A stretch of 64,000 nt of DNA from Bradyrhizobium sp. 164 (GTDB taxonomy: Bacteria > Pseudomonadota > Alphaproteobacteria > Rhizobiales > Xanthobacteraceae): contig NZ_JADPKA010000050.1 of NCBI RefSeq assembly GCF_023073715.1, positions 62,001 through 126,000 of the forward strand, given 5' to 3'. How positions within the stretch are numbered: position 1 is the first letter of the stretch; each line of letters begins with the position of its first letter. A program made the translations under genes and the position numbers. Below are positions 16,213 through 24,986 of the stretch, in pieces. Under the pieces are notes generated by a model. The model made no database searches, was not told the origin of the DNA, and saw only the letters and a list, made by a program, of their open reading frames with translations.

Positions 16213-17172
16213 ATGAATAGGCGGGAGTGCTTGCATCTCTTGACTGGCCTGGCCGGCGCGGCGCTTGCGAATGAAGCACGCGCGCAAGGCGCCGAGCCGA
16301 AGGCGATCCCCACGATCGCGCCGCCGCATGCAAATCCCAAGACGCCGTCGTTCAAGCTGCCAGCGAAATCCTGCGATAGCCACACCCACGTTTTTGGGCC
16401 GGCGTCGCGTTACCCCTTCGCGGAAAAGCGCCCCTACAACACGGCCGATGCGCCGCTGGAGGCATTCCGCAGCGTGCACGAGAAGATCGGGGTCGAACGC
16501 AGCGTCATCGTCAATGCCACCGTTCACGGCACCGACAATCGCGTCGTGACCGACGCCATCGCCCAGAGCGAGGGCGCGTACAAGGGCATCGCCAATGTCA
16601 ACGACGAGATGACCGAGAAGGAGCTGGCGGCGCTCGACAAGGCAGGCATCTGCGGCTGCCGCTTCGCTTTTCTCAAGCGCCTCGGCGGCGTCGGCGACAT
16701 GGGAAAATTCCAGCGCATCGTGCACCGGGTCGCCGAGCTCGGCTGGCACGTCGACCTCTATTTCGAGCCGGGCACGATTGCCGAATTCGCGCTCATCCTT
16801 TCCGCGCTGCCGACGCCTTACGTGATCGATCACATGGGAACGGTCCAGGCCGCGAAAGGTCTCGGCGACCCCAGCTTCACCGCGCTGCTCGATCTCCAGA
16901 AGAAGGACGATAAATGCTGGGTGAAGATCACCGGTCTTGAACGTGCGTCAGCGGCCGGCAAACCGTTCCATGATGCAGTGCCGTTCGCCAAGGCGCTGAT
17001 CGACAACGCACCCGATCGCGTGCTGTGGGGCACTGATTGGCCGCATCCCAACGTCAAGATCATGCCGAACGACGGTGAGATCGTCGACCTCATCCCGCTC
17101 TACGCGCCCGACGCAAAGGTCCAGCAGAAGCTGGTGGTCGACAATCCCGCGCGCCTGTTCAAGTTCAGCTGA
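16213..17172 (+). CDS. Exported amidohydrolase, 2-pyrone-4,6-dicarboxylate hydrolase (LigI) family
   Basis: A 319-residue TIM-barrel hydrolase. The N-terminus has MNRRECLHLLTGLAGAAL, a twin-arginine-like signal with RRE and a hydrophobic stretch ending near ARAQ. The catalytic domain starts with CDSHTHVFGPASRYPF and ends with WGTDWPHPN, both hallmarks of the LigI group. LigI opens the lactone of 2-pyrone-4,6-dicarboxylate in protocatechuate 4,5-cleavage. The next gene is a clear paralogue without a signal peptide, roughly half identical by eye. The true substrate may be another lactone. Confidence 0.85.
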   Translation: MNRRECLHLLTGLAGAALANEARAQGAEPKAIPTIAPPHANPKTPSFKLPAKSCDSHTHVFGPASRYPFAEKRPYNTADAPLEAFRSVHEKIGVERSVIVNATVHGTDNRVVTDAIAQSEGAYKGIANVNDEMTEKELAALDKAGICGCRFAFLKRLGGVGDMGKFQRIVHRVAELGWHVDLYFEPGTIAEFALILSALPTPYVIDHMGTVQAAKGLGDPSFTALLDLQKKDDKCWVKITGLERASAAGKPFHDAVPFAKALIDNAPDRVLWGTDWPHPNVKIMPNDGEIVDLIPLYAPDAKVQQKLVVDNPARLFKFS

Positions 17173-17177
17173 AGATC

Positions 17178-18056
17178 ATGATGTACACGCCGACCATTCC
17201 GCCGCCAGACCCAAACACGCGCAGGCCGATATTCAAGCTGCCAAGGCTGGCTTGCGATGCCCATTGCCATATCTTCGGACCCGGCGCGAAATATCCGTAC
17301 GCGCCGGACCGCTCCTACACGCCGCCCGATGCGCCGCTGGAAAAATTCCGCACGCTCCATGCCAAGCTCGGCATCCAGCGCGCCGTCATTGTCAATGCCA
17401 GCGTGCACGGCACCGACAACACGGTAGCGCTGGACGCTCTCGCGCAGAGCAACGGTGCCTATCGCGCGGTCGCAAACATCGACGACACCATCACCGAGCG
17501 CGGGCTTCGGGTGCTGCACGAGGGCGGCTTCCGCGGCTGCCGCTTCAACTTCGTCCGCCATCTCGGCGGCGTCCCCGATAAGAGCGTGTTCGACCGCGTC
17601 ATCGCCATGGTCGCGCCGCTCGGCTGGCATATCGATCTGCATTTTGACGCGATCGACTTGCCCGAATATGCCGACATGCTGGCAAGACTGCCGCTCAGCT
17701 ACACCATCGACCACATGGGACGGGTGAAGACCTCCGATGGGCTCGACCAGCTTCCGTTCAGAATTTTGGTCGAACTGATGCAGCGCGACGAAAAATGCTG
17801 GGTCAAGATCTGCGGCTCGGAGCGGGTGTCCTCGGCCGGTCCGCCGTTCACGGACGCGGTGCCATTCGCGCGCAAGATCGTCGAGACCGCGCCCGATCGC
17901 GTCATTTGGGGCACCGACTGGCCTCATCCGAACGTCAAGGTGATGCCAAACGACGGTGACCTTGTCGACCTGATCCCGCTGTTCGCGCCGGAGCTGGAGT
18001 TCCAGCAGAAGATCCTGGTCGATAATCCCGCGCGCCTGTTTGGGTTCGACCAATGA
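17178..18056 (+). CDS. Cytoplasmic amidohydrolase, 2-pyrone-4,6-dicarboxylate hydrolase (LigI) family
   Basis: A 292-residue paralogue of the preceding enzyme, beginning directly with the catalytic domain: CDAHCHIFGPGAKYPY near residue 31, the central IDHMGRV, and WGTDWPHPN near 250. No signal peptide is present, so it acts in the cytoplasm. It starts 5 bases after the upstream stop and overlaps the symporter start by 4 bases. With the GalB- and LigK-like enzymes downstream it would complete the pyrone-dicarboxylate to pyruvate plus oxaloacetate route. Confidence 0.87.
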   Translation: MMYTPTIPPPDPNTRRPIFKLPRLACDAHCHIFGPGAKYPYAPDRSYTPPDAPLEKFRTLHAKLGIQRAVIVNASVHGTDNTVALDALAQSNGAYRAVANIDDTITERGLRVLHEGGFRGCRFNFVRHLGGVPDKSVFDRVIAMVAPLGWHIDLHFDAIDLPEYADMLARLPLSYTIDHMGRVKTSDGLDQLPFRILVELMQRDEKCWVKICGSERVSSAGPPFTDAVPFARKIVETAPDRVIWGTDWPHPNVKVMPNDGDLVDLIPLFAPELEFQQKILVDNPARLFGFDQ

Positions 18057-19354
18057 CGGCGCTCGCGATCGAAAAGCCGCGCGGCCGCGCCTGGTGGAAG
18101 GAGCTCTGGATCCAGGTGCTCATCGCCATGGCGGCCGGCATCGCGCTTGGGATCGCCAGTCCCGAGGCGGGCGCCAAGATGCAGCCGCTCGGGGATGCCT
18201 TCATCAAGGCGATCCGGATGCTGATCGCGCCGATCATCTTTTGCACCGTCGTGCACGGTATCGCGCACATGGCCGACATGGCGCGCGTCGGGCGCATTGC
18301 GGTGAAGGCGATCGTCTATTTTGAAGTCATGACCACGATCGCGCTGATCATCGGTCTCGTCGCGATGAACCTGCTCAAGCCCGGCGTCGGCATGAACATC
18401 GATCCCGCCAGCATCAATGCCGGCGCGATCGAGCCCTATGTCAGGCAGACCGGTGCGATCGGCTTCGTGCCGTTCCTGATGAACATCGTGCCCGTGACGT
18501 TCGTCGGCGCCTTTGCCGAGGGCAACATTCTCCAGGTGCTGTTCATCTCCGTACTGTGCGGCTTTGCTCTGGTGCAGCTCGGCGAGCGTGCCGCGCCGCT
18601 GGTGCATCTGATCGACATCGCCGCCAAGATGGTGTTGGCCGTCGTTGGCTTGGTAATGTGGGCGGCGCCGATCGGCGCGTTCGGCGCTATCGCCTTTACG
18701 GTCGGCAAGTTCGGCGTTGGCTCGCTGCCCTCGCTCGGCAAGCTACTGGGGGGCTTCTATCTCACCTGCGTGGTCTTCATCATCGTGGCGCTCGGCCCCG
18801 TGGCGCGGCTCTGCGGCTTCTCGCTGGTCAAACTGATCCGCTATATCTGGGAAGAGCTGCTGATCTGCATCGCCACGACATCTTCGGAAACGGTGTTGCC
18901 GCGGATGCTGACCAAGCTGGAAAAGGCCGGTTGCGAGAAGAGCGTCGTCGGACTTGTGATCCCGACCGGCTATTCCTTCAATCTCGACGGCACCTGCCTC
19001 TATCTTGCCGCTGCTTCGGTGTTCCTGGCGCAGGCGACCAACACGCCGTTCGGCCTTGCCGAGCAGATCGAGCTGCTGCTGATCCTTCTCGTCACCTCCA
19101 AGGGCGCGGCGGGGATTGCGGGCGCCGCCTTCGTCGTGCTGGCGGCGACGCTGTCGGCCACCGGCACCATTCCGGTGACAAGCGCTGCGCTGGTGCTCGG
19201 CATTCATCGCCTGATGTCGCAGGGGCTAACGCCGACCAATCTGATCGGGAACGCGGTTGCGACGATCGCAATTGCCAAGTGGGAAGGCGCGCTCGACAGC
19301 GAGCGCCTCCGGCATGTGCTCGACGGTGAGGAGCAAGCGGCCGCCGCGGCTTGA
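18053..19354 (+). CDS. Dicarboxylate/amino acid:cation symporter, DctA family
   Basis: A 433-residue polytopic inner-membrane transporter of the SDF family. Recognisable parts are FIKAIRMLIAPIIFCTVVHGIA, the re-entrant loop TTSSETVLPRML, GYSFNLDGTCLYLAAASVFLAQA and SKGAAGIAGAAFVVLAATLSATGTIP. DctA imports C4-dicarboxylates with protons or sodium. Its translational coupling to the pyrone-dicarboxylate hydrolase-like gene suggests it may carry an aromatic-derived di- or tricarboxylate here instead of succinate; this is inference. Confidence 0.93.
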   Translation: MTALAIEKPRGRAWWKELWIQVLIAMAAGIALGIASPEAGAKMQPLGDAFIKAIRMLIAPIIFCTVVHGIAHMADMARVGRIAVKAIVYFEVMTTIALIIGLVAMNLLKPGVGMNIDPASINAGAIEPYVRQTGAIGFVPFLMNIVPVTFVGAFAEGNILQVLFISVLCGFALVQLGERAAPLVHLIDIAAKMVLAVVGLVMWAAPIGAFGAIAFTVGKFGVGSLPSLGKLLGGFYLTCVVFIIVALGPVARLCGFSLVKLIRYIWEELLICIATTSSETVLPRMLTKLEKAGCEKSVVGLVIPTGYSFNLDGTCLYLAAASVFLAQATNTPFGLAEQIELLLILLVTSKGAAGIAGAAFVVLAATLSATGTIPVTSAALVLGIHRLMSQGLTPTNLIGNAVATIAIAKWEGALDSERLRHVLDGEEQAAAAA

Positions 19355-19420
19355 TGAACCGGCTTCCTGCCTGAGGCAGACGGCCTTTGATGCTTACGAA
19401 CGAAAGAGGGAGCTTGTCCC

Positions 19421-20134
19421 ATGAAAACCGGTCTCGTGATCACCGCCCATCCCGGCGATTTCGTCTGGCGCGCCGGCGGCGCCATCGCGCTGCATGCGAA
19501 GAAGGGCTATCGCATGAAGATCGTTTGCATGTCCTTCGGCGAGCGCGGCGAGAGCCAGTTCGCCTGGAAGGAGAAGGGGGCGACGCTGGAATCGGTCAAG
19601 GCCGGCCGCAAGGACGAGGCGGAGCGGGCGGCAAAGCTGTTAGGTGCCGAGATCGAGTTCTTCGACTGCGGCGATTATCCGCTGAAGCTCACTGAGGCGC
19701 ATTTTGATCGCATGGTCGACATCTACCGCGAGCTCGATCCGAGCTTCGTGCTGACGCACGCGCTGGAGGACCCCTATAATTTCGACCACCCCAACGCTGC
19801 GCATTTCGCGCAGGAGACCCGCGTGGTCGCGCAGGCGATGGGCCACAAGCCCGGCGCGCAGTACAAATACTCGGCGCCGCCGGTGTTCCTGTTCGAGCCA
19901 CACCAGCCGGAGCAGTGCAACTACAAGCCGGACCTGCTCCTCAAGATCGACGAGGTCTGGAAGGCGAAGTACGAGGCGTTCCAGATCCTGGCCGCGCAAA
20001 AGCATCTGTGGGGCTATTACGAACGCGTCGCGCTCAATCGAGGCATCCAGGGCAGCCGCAACACCGGCGTGCCCATGACCTATGGCGAGGCCTATCAGCG
20101 TCTGTTTCCGACCGTCGCGGAGGAACTCGCATGA
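19421..20134 (+). CDS. galB: PIG-L family protein, 4-oxalomesaconate hydratase-like
   Basis: A 237-residue PIG-L/LmbE-fold protein. The N-terminal metal loop reads TAHPGDFVWRAGGAIALHAKKG, with HPGD in place of the HPDD of sugar deacetylases. The DFVWRAGGAIAL wording resembles Pseudomonas putida GalB, which hydrates 4-oxalomesaconate to 4-carboxy-4-hydroxy-2-oxoadipate. LTHALEDPYNFDHPNAA supplies further metal-binding His and Asp residues. Its stop overlaps the aldolase start by 4 bases, and hydratase followed by aldolase is the expected reaction order. Confidence 0.82.
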   Translation: MKTGLVITAHPGDFVWRAGGAIALHAKKGYRMKIVCMSFGERGESQFAWKEKGATLESVKAGRKDEAERAAKLLGAEIEFFDCGDYPLKLTEAHFDRMVDIYRELDPSFVLTHALEDPYNFDHPNAAHFAQETRVVAQAMGHKPGAQYKYSAPPVFLFEPHQPEQCNYKPDLLLKIDEVWKAKYEAFQILAAQKHLWGYYERVALNRGIQGSRNTGVPMTYGEAYQRLFPTVAEELA

Positions 20135-20814
20135 AGCCGGTCGTCGTTCGCAACATCAAGCGTGCCGATCCCGCCGGCATGGCGGAATACGGCGTTTCGA
20201 CCGTACATGAAGCCTATGGTCGCATCGGCCTGATGAAGCCATATTTGCGGCCGGTGTGGGCGGGCGCGGCGATTGCGGGTCCCGCGGTCACCGTGCTGGC
20301 GCAACCCGGCGACAATTGGATGATCCATGTTGCGGTTGAGCAATGCAGGAAGGGCGACATCCTGGTCGTCGGCTGCACCACCGACAATACCGACGGCATG
20401 TTCGGCGAATTGCTGGCGACCTCGCTTACGGCGCGCGGCGTGCAAGGATTGATCATCGATGCCGGCTGTCGCGATGTCAAAGCGCTGCACGAGATGAAGT
20501 TTCCGGTGTGGTCGCGCGCAGTCTCGGCCAAGGGAACGGTGAAGGCGACGCTCGGCTCGGTCAATGTCCCCGTGGTCTGCGCCGGCGTCAATGTCGATCC
20601 CGGTGACATCATCGTGGCTGACGACGATGGCGTCGTCGTGGTGCCGAAGCGGTACGCCCCCGAAGTCGCCGAGAAGGCGAAAAAGCGCAATGCCGATGAA
20701 GGCGGCAAGCGCAAGCGTCTCGCCTCGGGCGAGCTCGGCCTCGACATGTACAGCATGCGCGACGCTCTTGCCAAAGCCGGGCTCGTCTATGTCGACAATC
20801 CCGAGGACGTTTGA
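20131..20814 (+). CDS. ligK: 4-carboxy-4-hydroxy-2-oxoadipate aldolase/oxaloacetate decarboxylase
   Basis: A 227-residue RraA-fold class II aldolase of the LigK/GalC/HMG-aldolase family. GVSTVHEAYGRIGLM is near the N-terminus; the metal and substrate loop GMFGELLATSLTARGVQGLIIDAGCRD (about 90-115) contains the conserved GE..A..A and R-D motif. It splits the hydroxy-oxoadipate to pyruvate and oxaloacetate and often also decarboxylates oxaloacetate. It is coupled by ATGA overlap to the hydratase gene. Confidence 0.9.
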   Translation: MKPVVVRNIKRADPAGMAEYGVSTVHEAYGRIGLMKPYLRPVWAGAAIAGPAVTVLAQPGDNWMIHVAVEQCRKGDILVVGCTTDNTDGMFGELLATSLTARGVQGLIIDAGCRDVKALHEMKFPVWSRAVSAKGTVKATLGSVNVPVVCAGVNVDPGDIIVADDDGVVVVPKRYAPEVAEKAKKRNADEGGKRKRLASGELGLDMYSMRDALAKAGLVYVDNPEDV

Positions 20815-20834
20815 GGCAAGGCAGGAGCGGGCGG

Positions 20835-21704
20835 ATGGATCGTCTCAAGCTGAAGGCCGTGCTCGGCAGTCATCCCCATGTCCAGGCGGTGAAGAGCGGC
20901 GCGCTCCGCTCCGACCTGTTCGATCTCGACTTCATCGAGTACAGCCCGACCAACACCGCGTTCAAGCCGATGGTGCGCGAGCAGGCCTTCGATGTCTGCG
21001 AGATGGCCATCGTGACCTATCTGATGGCGAAGGCGCACGGCAAGCCGCTGGTGCTGCTGCCGGCCACCATGCTCGGCCGCTTCCAGCATGCCTACGCGCT
21101 GTACAATCCCGCGCGAGGAGCGCTCGGCCCGTCCGACCTCGAGGGCAAGCGCGTGGGCATTCGGTCCTTCACGACGACGACCGGCGCCTGGATCAGGGGC
21201 ATTCTCGCCAACGACTACGGCGTCAATCTCGATAAGATCCGCTGGGTGACGTTCGAGGATCCGCATGTCGCCGAATATATCGACATCACCGAGCGCGCCC
21301 CGAAAGACAAGAAGATTCTCCAGATGCTGGTCGACGGCGAGCTAGACGCGGTGCTTGGCGAGAGCTCGGTCGATCCCAAGCTGAAGCCGCTATTCCCCGA
21401 TCCGGCCGCGGAAGCCGCCAAATGGTATGCCCGGCGCGGCGTCGTCCCGGTCAATCATCTCGTGGTCGTGACCGAGCAGCTCGCCAAATCGCGTCCCGAC
21501 GTAGTCACAGGCATCTATGATCTGCTCAAGCGGAACAAGGAGCAGGTGGGACCTGCGGCCTCGCCGGACCTCATTCCGTTTGGCATCGAAGCGAACAGCA
21601 AACCGCTGGAACTGATCGTCGACTACGCGTTCCAGCAAGCGCTGATTCCGCGCCGCTATGCGGTCGAGGAGCTCTTTGACGAAACGACACGAGGGCTGAA
21701 CTGA
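20835..21704 (+). CDS. 4,5-dihydroxyphthalate decarboxylase-like protein
   Basis: A 289-residue protein with the periplasmic-binding-protein-like fold of the Pht5 family but no signal peptide. Typical segments are YSPTNTAFKPMVREQAFDVCEMAI, EGKRVGIRSFTTTTGAWIRGIL and VDGELDAVLGE. Family members are annotated as decarboxylating 4,5-dihydroxyphthalate to protocatechuate, which would feed the ring-cleavage route. No phthalate oxygenase is in the window, so the substrate is uncertain. GAGCGGGCGG precedes ATG 20835. The end overlaps the next gene (TGATG). Confidence 0.8.
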   Translation: MDRLKLKAVLGSHPHVQAVKSGALRSDLFDLDFIEYSPTNTAFKPMVREQAFDVCEMAIVTYLMAKAHGKPLVLLPATMLGRFQHAYALYNPARGALGPSDLEGKRVGIRSFTTTTGAWIRGILANDYGVNLDKIRWVTFEDPHVAEYIDITERAPKDKKILQMLVDGELDAVLGESSVDPKLKPLFPDPAAEAAKWYARRGVVPVNHLVVVTEQLAKSRPDVVTGIYDLLKRNKEQVGPAASPDLIPFGIEANSKPLELIVDYAFQQALIPRRYAVEELFDETTRGLN

Positions 21705-22651
21705 TGGCGGATCCGAGGCGATGGCAGATCGGGCTGGTTGGCTATGGCGAGGTCGGCAGGATCTTGGCCGAGGATTTGCGCCAGCAGGACATCAAGGTAT
21801 CTGCCTACGACATCAAGCTCGGAGGCGAGCAGGGCGCTTCGCTGGAGGAGCATGCCGCGAAATTCGGTGTGGTGTTCGCAGGCTCTCATGCCGACCTGAC
21901 GGCGAAGTCCGATTTCATCATCTCCGCGGTCACGGCCAGCCAGGCTGTTCCGGTGGCAAAAGCCTGCGCGGGCGCGATCAACCAGGGCACCTGGTTCCTG
22001 GACTTCAATTCGGCTTCACCGGGCGCCAAGCAGCGCGCTGCTGCGCTGATCGATGGCGCTGCCGGTCGCTATGTGGAAGGCGCAGTGATGACTTCGGTGC
22101 CGCCGTATCGCATCAAGGTGCCGTTGCTGCTCGGCGGCGCTGGCGCGAGAGAGCTCGAGCCGCTGCTGAATGCGATCGGATTCGCGGCAAAGGTTGCCAG
22201 CGACAAGCTCGGCGTGTCCTCCGCGGTGAAGATGTGCCGCAGCATCATGATCAAGGGCCTGGAAGCCATGGTCATCGAAAGCTTCACCACGGCGCGCGCC
22301 TATGGCGTGGAAGATGCCGTGCTGGCATCGCTTACGGAAACTTTCCCCGCGATCGACTGGGAGAAGCAGGGCGCCTATTTCTTCCAGCGCGTGATCGAGC
22401 ACGGCCGCCGCCGGGCCGAGGAGGTGCGGGAGGTCGCCGAAACCGTTCGCGAGGCGGGGCTGACGCCCTGGTCCGCGCAGGGCACGGCCGAGCGGCAGGC
22501 CTGGGTGGCTGATCTCGCCGATGAAGGATTGTTCGGCACCAAGGGCACCAGCGAGTTCGCCCGCAGCGCTGACTGGCGCACCGAGGCGGACCGGATCCTC
22601 GCGAAGATCAAGCGCGCAAATAATCAGCTCAAGATCGTTCCACGGAGCTGA
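21704..22651 (+). CDS. NAD(P)-dependent oxidoreductase, DUF1932-containing
   Basis: A 315-residue protein of the 3-hydroxyisobutyrate/6-phosphogluconate dehydrogenase superfamily. The N-terminal Rossmann loop is IGLVGYGEVGRILAEDL (residues 9-25). The C-terminal helical half (about 190-270, from SAVKMCRSIMIKGLEAM) matches DUF1932. It should oxidise a hydroxy acid or reduce a keto acid of the pathway; the exact step is unknown. It is the last gene of the aromatic operon and is coupled to the decarboxylase-like gene. Confidence 0.85.
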   Translation: MADPRRWQIGLVGYGEVGRILAEDLRQQDIKVSAYDIKLGGEQGASLEEHAAKFGVVFAGSHADLTAKSDFIISAVTASQAVPVAKACAGAINQGTWFLDFNSASPGAKQRAAALIDGAAGRYVEGAVMTSVPPYRIKVPLLLGGAGARELEPLLNAIGFAAKVASDKLGVSSAVKMCRSIMIKGLEAMVIESFTTARAYGVEDAVLASLTETFPAIDWEKQGAYFFQRVIEHGRRRAEEVREVAETVREAGLTPWSAQGTAERQAWVADLADEGLFGTKGTSEFARSADWRTEADRILAKIKRANNQLKIVPRS

Positions 22652-22944
22652 AAGCTCACGACCTGGTCGCGGGCGCGTTCGATCAGGTCGATCAGATTCC
22701 TGGACTTGCGGGCGAGCTGCTCCGTGGCCGGTTGCGTGCGGAATTCGGCCAGCACCGCGCGAACGCATTTGTTGGCGGCGTCGAGCGTCCAGAGCGTCCG
22801 GTTGACATCATCCTGCGTCCGGATCCCCGAAATATCGAGATCCGACAGAACGTGGCCGATGCCGTCGAGCCGCTTCACCGCCGTGTCGGTGGGCGTTCCG
22901 GCCTGGTTGGAATGCTGGTCGATGCTGCTGAATGCGCTGAACAT
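22624..22944 (-). CDS. Hypothetical helical protein
   Basis: A 106-residue predicted mostly helical soluble protein with no domain I recognise. GGGAAAG is 7 bases before the ATG. Its last 28 bases overlap the end of the convergent dehydrogenase gene. The opposite-strand frames here are poorer in coding character. Bases 22945-23171 upstream hold no gene I can support. Confidence 0.55.
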   Translation of the reverse strand: MFSAFSSIDQHSNQAGTPTDTAVKRLDGIGHVLSDLDISGIRTQDDVNRTLWTLDAANKCVRAVLAEFRTQPATEQLARKSRNLIDLIERARDQVVSFQLRGTILS

Positions 22945-23171
22945 ATCGATACTTTCCCGATCGCACGCAAATGATCGGTCCGAGGTCTAGTTATGATCAG
23001 CGCGACGGGCCTCGCAATGCGTGGAGTTACGGTCCGGGATTCTACCGAATTGAATCAGCGGTAACATTGAACGGAAGCAGTCAGTAGTCAGGCCCGTTTC
23101 CCGACAATCCTACCGCTGCAAGCGGCGGGCCGGCCTTGGCGTGGTCGGAGCGACCCTGCGGTGTCGCGACA

Positions 23172-24413
23172 TCAGCTCTGGGGGCGGAACAGATTCGGCC
23201 GCTGCCGCTCAAATGTCTGTCGGCCAGCCTTGAAGCCCATCACCAAGTCAGGCAGCTCCGCGACGGCGAAGCGGCTGTCTTGCGTATCGAGCACGACGAG
23301 ATCGGCGGGGTTGCCGACCTTGATGCCGTAATCGCCAAGGTTCATCAGCCGCGCCGGCAGCTCGGTCACGAGATCGAGGCAGGTGTCGAAATCGCTCACG
23401 GCGGCGTGGGCGACGTTGGCATAGAAGTTTGCCATCCGCAGCAGCGAAGCGTCGCCGAACGGCGTGAACGGATTGAGGACATTGTTGGTGGCAACCGAGC
23501 ACACGAGCCCATTGTCGGCCAGCTTGTGGGCGAGCGTCAGACCGCGCGGCGCATTGTGGGTGGCCTCCCGTCCCATCAAATAGAGATCGGTGGCGGGCAG
23601 CACGGTCACCGCAACGCCTGATGCCGCCAGCTGCGCGGTGGCCGCCTTCATCCGCTCGGGCGGCAGTGCCGAGAGCTTTGTGGCGTGGCCGATCGCGACG
23701 CGTCCCCCATACTTGCGCCGTTCGGTCTGGCGGCAGACCTCGTCGAGATGCCACCAAGAGGGATCGAGATCGAAATCGAGATGGAGATCGACATCGGCGT
23801 CGAACGTCTCGGCGAGATCGAAGATGCGTTCGAGATGGGCGTTCGGGTCGGTATCCATATAGGGACAGCCGCCGATCACCTCGCCGCCGTCGCGCAGCGC
23901 CTGGATCAGCAACTCCTCAGCTCCGGGGTCGTTGGTCAGGCCTTCCTGCGGGAAGACGCAGAGCGACAGGTCGATCGCCCAGGCATAATCGCGCTTCAGC
24001 GCCTTGACCGCCTCGAAGCCGCGCAAGGCGATGCGCGGATCGATCTCGACATGAGTGCGCATGCGGGTCGTGCCGTGCACGATCGCGCGCTCGAGAACCC
24101 GGGCGCCGCGGGCATAGACGTCCTCGACGGTGAAATCGCGCTTCATCCCGGCCACGGCGCGGATAGCGTCCGAAACACTGCCGTGATCGTGCCCACAGCG
24201 GCCGAGCAGGCAGGCTTTGTCGAGATGGATGTGGGTATCGACGAACCCGGGCAAGGCAAGGCGGCCGCCGAGATCGACCTCGGGCGCGTCGCAGGCGAGC
24301 TTTGGCTCGATCGCGGCAATACGCCCGCCTTTCACGCCGATATCGACGGGTGCGGCGGATGATCGCAACTGCGCGTCACGAAAGATCAGGTCGAAGGCGG
24401 ACTGGGTGATCAT
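23172..24413 (-). CDS. Cytosine deaminase-like amidohydrolase
   Basis: A 413-residue member of the CodA/AtzC branch of amidohydrolases. The metal site FVDTHIHLDKACLLGRCG is near residue 56; VDLHLDFDLDPSWWHLDEV gives the second His region; GHATKLSALP the third; CSVATNNVLNPFTPFGD the late Asp-containing segment. The family deaminates or hydrolyses cytosine, isocytosine, creatinine and related rings. It is divergent from the NTF2-like gene. Candidate GntR sites lie in the shared gap. Confidence 0.88.
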   Translation of the reverse strand: MITQSAFDLIFRDAQLRSSAAPVDIGVKGGRIAAIEPKLACDAPEVDLGGRLALPGFVDTHIHLDKACLLGRCGHDHGSVSDAIRAVAGMKRDFTVEDVYARGARVLERAIVHGTTRMRTHVEIDPRIALRGFEAVKALKRDYAWAIDLSLCVFPQEGLTNDPGAEELLIQALRDGGEVIGGCPYMDTDPNAHLERIFDLAETFDADVDLHLDFDLDPSWWHLDEVCRQTERRKYGGRVAIGHATKLSALPPERMKAATAQLAASGVAVTVLPATDLYLMGREATHNAPRGLTLAHKLADNGLVCSVATNNVLNPFTPFGDASLLRMANFYANVAHAAVSDFDTCLDLVTELPARLMNLGDYGIKVGNPADLVVLDTQDSRFAVAELPDLVMGFKAGRQTFERQRPNLFRPQS

Positions 24414-24473
24414 GGCTTCGTCGGATTTTGCTGTCAGAGCCTAGCGGAAGCTGCTGGGGCGGGCAGTACCGAA

Positions 24474-24519
24474 TTGTGTGCAGTTCTGCCGCTAAATTGT
24501 TCAAAAAATATGCATGCAG
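24474..24519. promoter_or_regulatory. Pair of candidate GntR operator sites
   Basis: TTGTGTGCAG at 24474-24483 and ATGCATGCAG at 24510-24519 share the core of TTGCATGCAG at 25811 and TTGCATACAC at 25915. They are 36 bases apart (centre to centre), in the divergent gap between the deaminase-like gene and the NTF2-like gene. Confidence 0.45.
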
Positions 24520-24563
24520 TTCACGGCGCGAGCTGTAAGATGTCGAGAGCCGGAGAACCCGCT

Positions 24564-24986
24564 ATGTCCGCCTTTGCAAAAGCCGAACTGCCGATGACCG
24601 ATGCCAAGATCGTCGAGGCCTATCTGACGGCCTCGATGAAACCCGATCCAGATGCCGCCGCGACCTATATGAAGCCGGGCACGGTGATCACATTCACCGG
24701 CGGACGTGAGTTCGATCATCCGCGCGGTCCGACAGCTTTCAACGCCAAGCGCTATCGCTGGGTGAAAAAGAAGATGGACCGGTTCGATGTCTGTGTCTGT
24801 CCCGGTGCGGACGAGACGATCGTCTACAGCGTTGGCACGCTCTATGGCGAGTGGATGGACGGCACGCCGTTCGAGGGCAATCGCTATGTCGATCGCTTCG
24901 TCGTCAAGAGCGGGCAGATCGTCAAGATGGACGTCTGGAACGACAGCGCCGAGCGCATTCTGGTCCAGCGCGGCATCGAGGCCTAA
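24564..24986 (+). CDS. NTF2/SnoaL-like protein
   Basis: A 140-residue protein with the cone-shaped NTF2-like pattern: an N-terminal helix IVEAYLTASMKPDPDAAATYM, then alternating strands with FTGGREFDHPRG and a C-terminal GNRYVDRFVVKSGQIVKMDVWNDSAE. Members are small isomerases, dehydratases or ligand-binding proteins. CGGAGAACC lies about 8 bases before ATG 24564. Its placement beside deaminase-like enzymes suggests a step in the same catabolic route. It converges with the GntR gene, with a 4-base overlap at the stops. Confidence 0.75.
   Translation: MSAFAKAELPMTDAKIVEAYLTASMKPDPDAAATYMKPGTVITFTGGREFDHPRGPTAFNAKRYRWVKKKMDRFDVCVCPGADETIVYSVGTLYGEWMDGTPFEGNRYVDRFVVKSGQIVKMDVWNDSAERILVQRGIEA

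Noticed and set aside
22994..23065. Short plus-strand frame MISATGLAM...
   Set aside because: Polar, no clear ribosome spacing and no homologue known; not distinguishable from chance.
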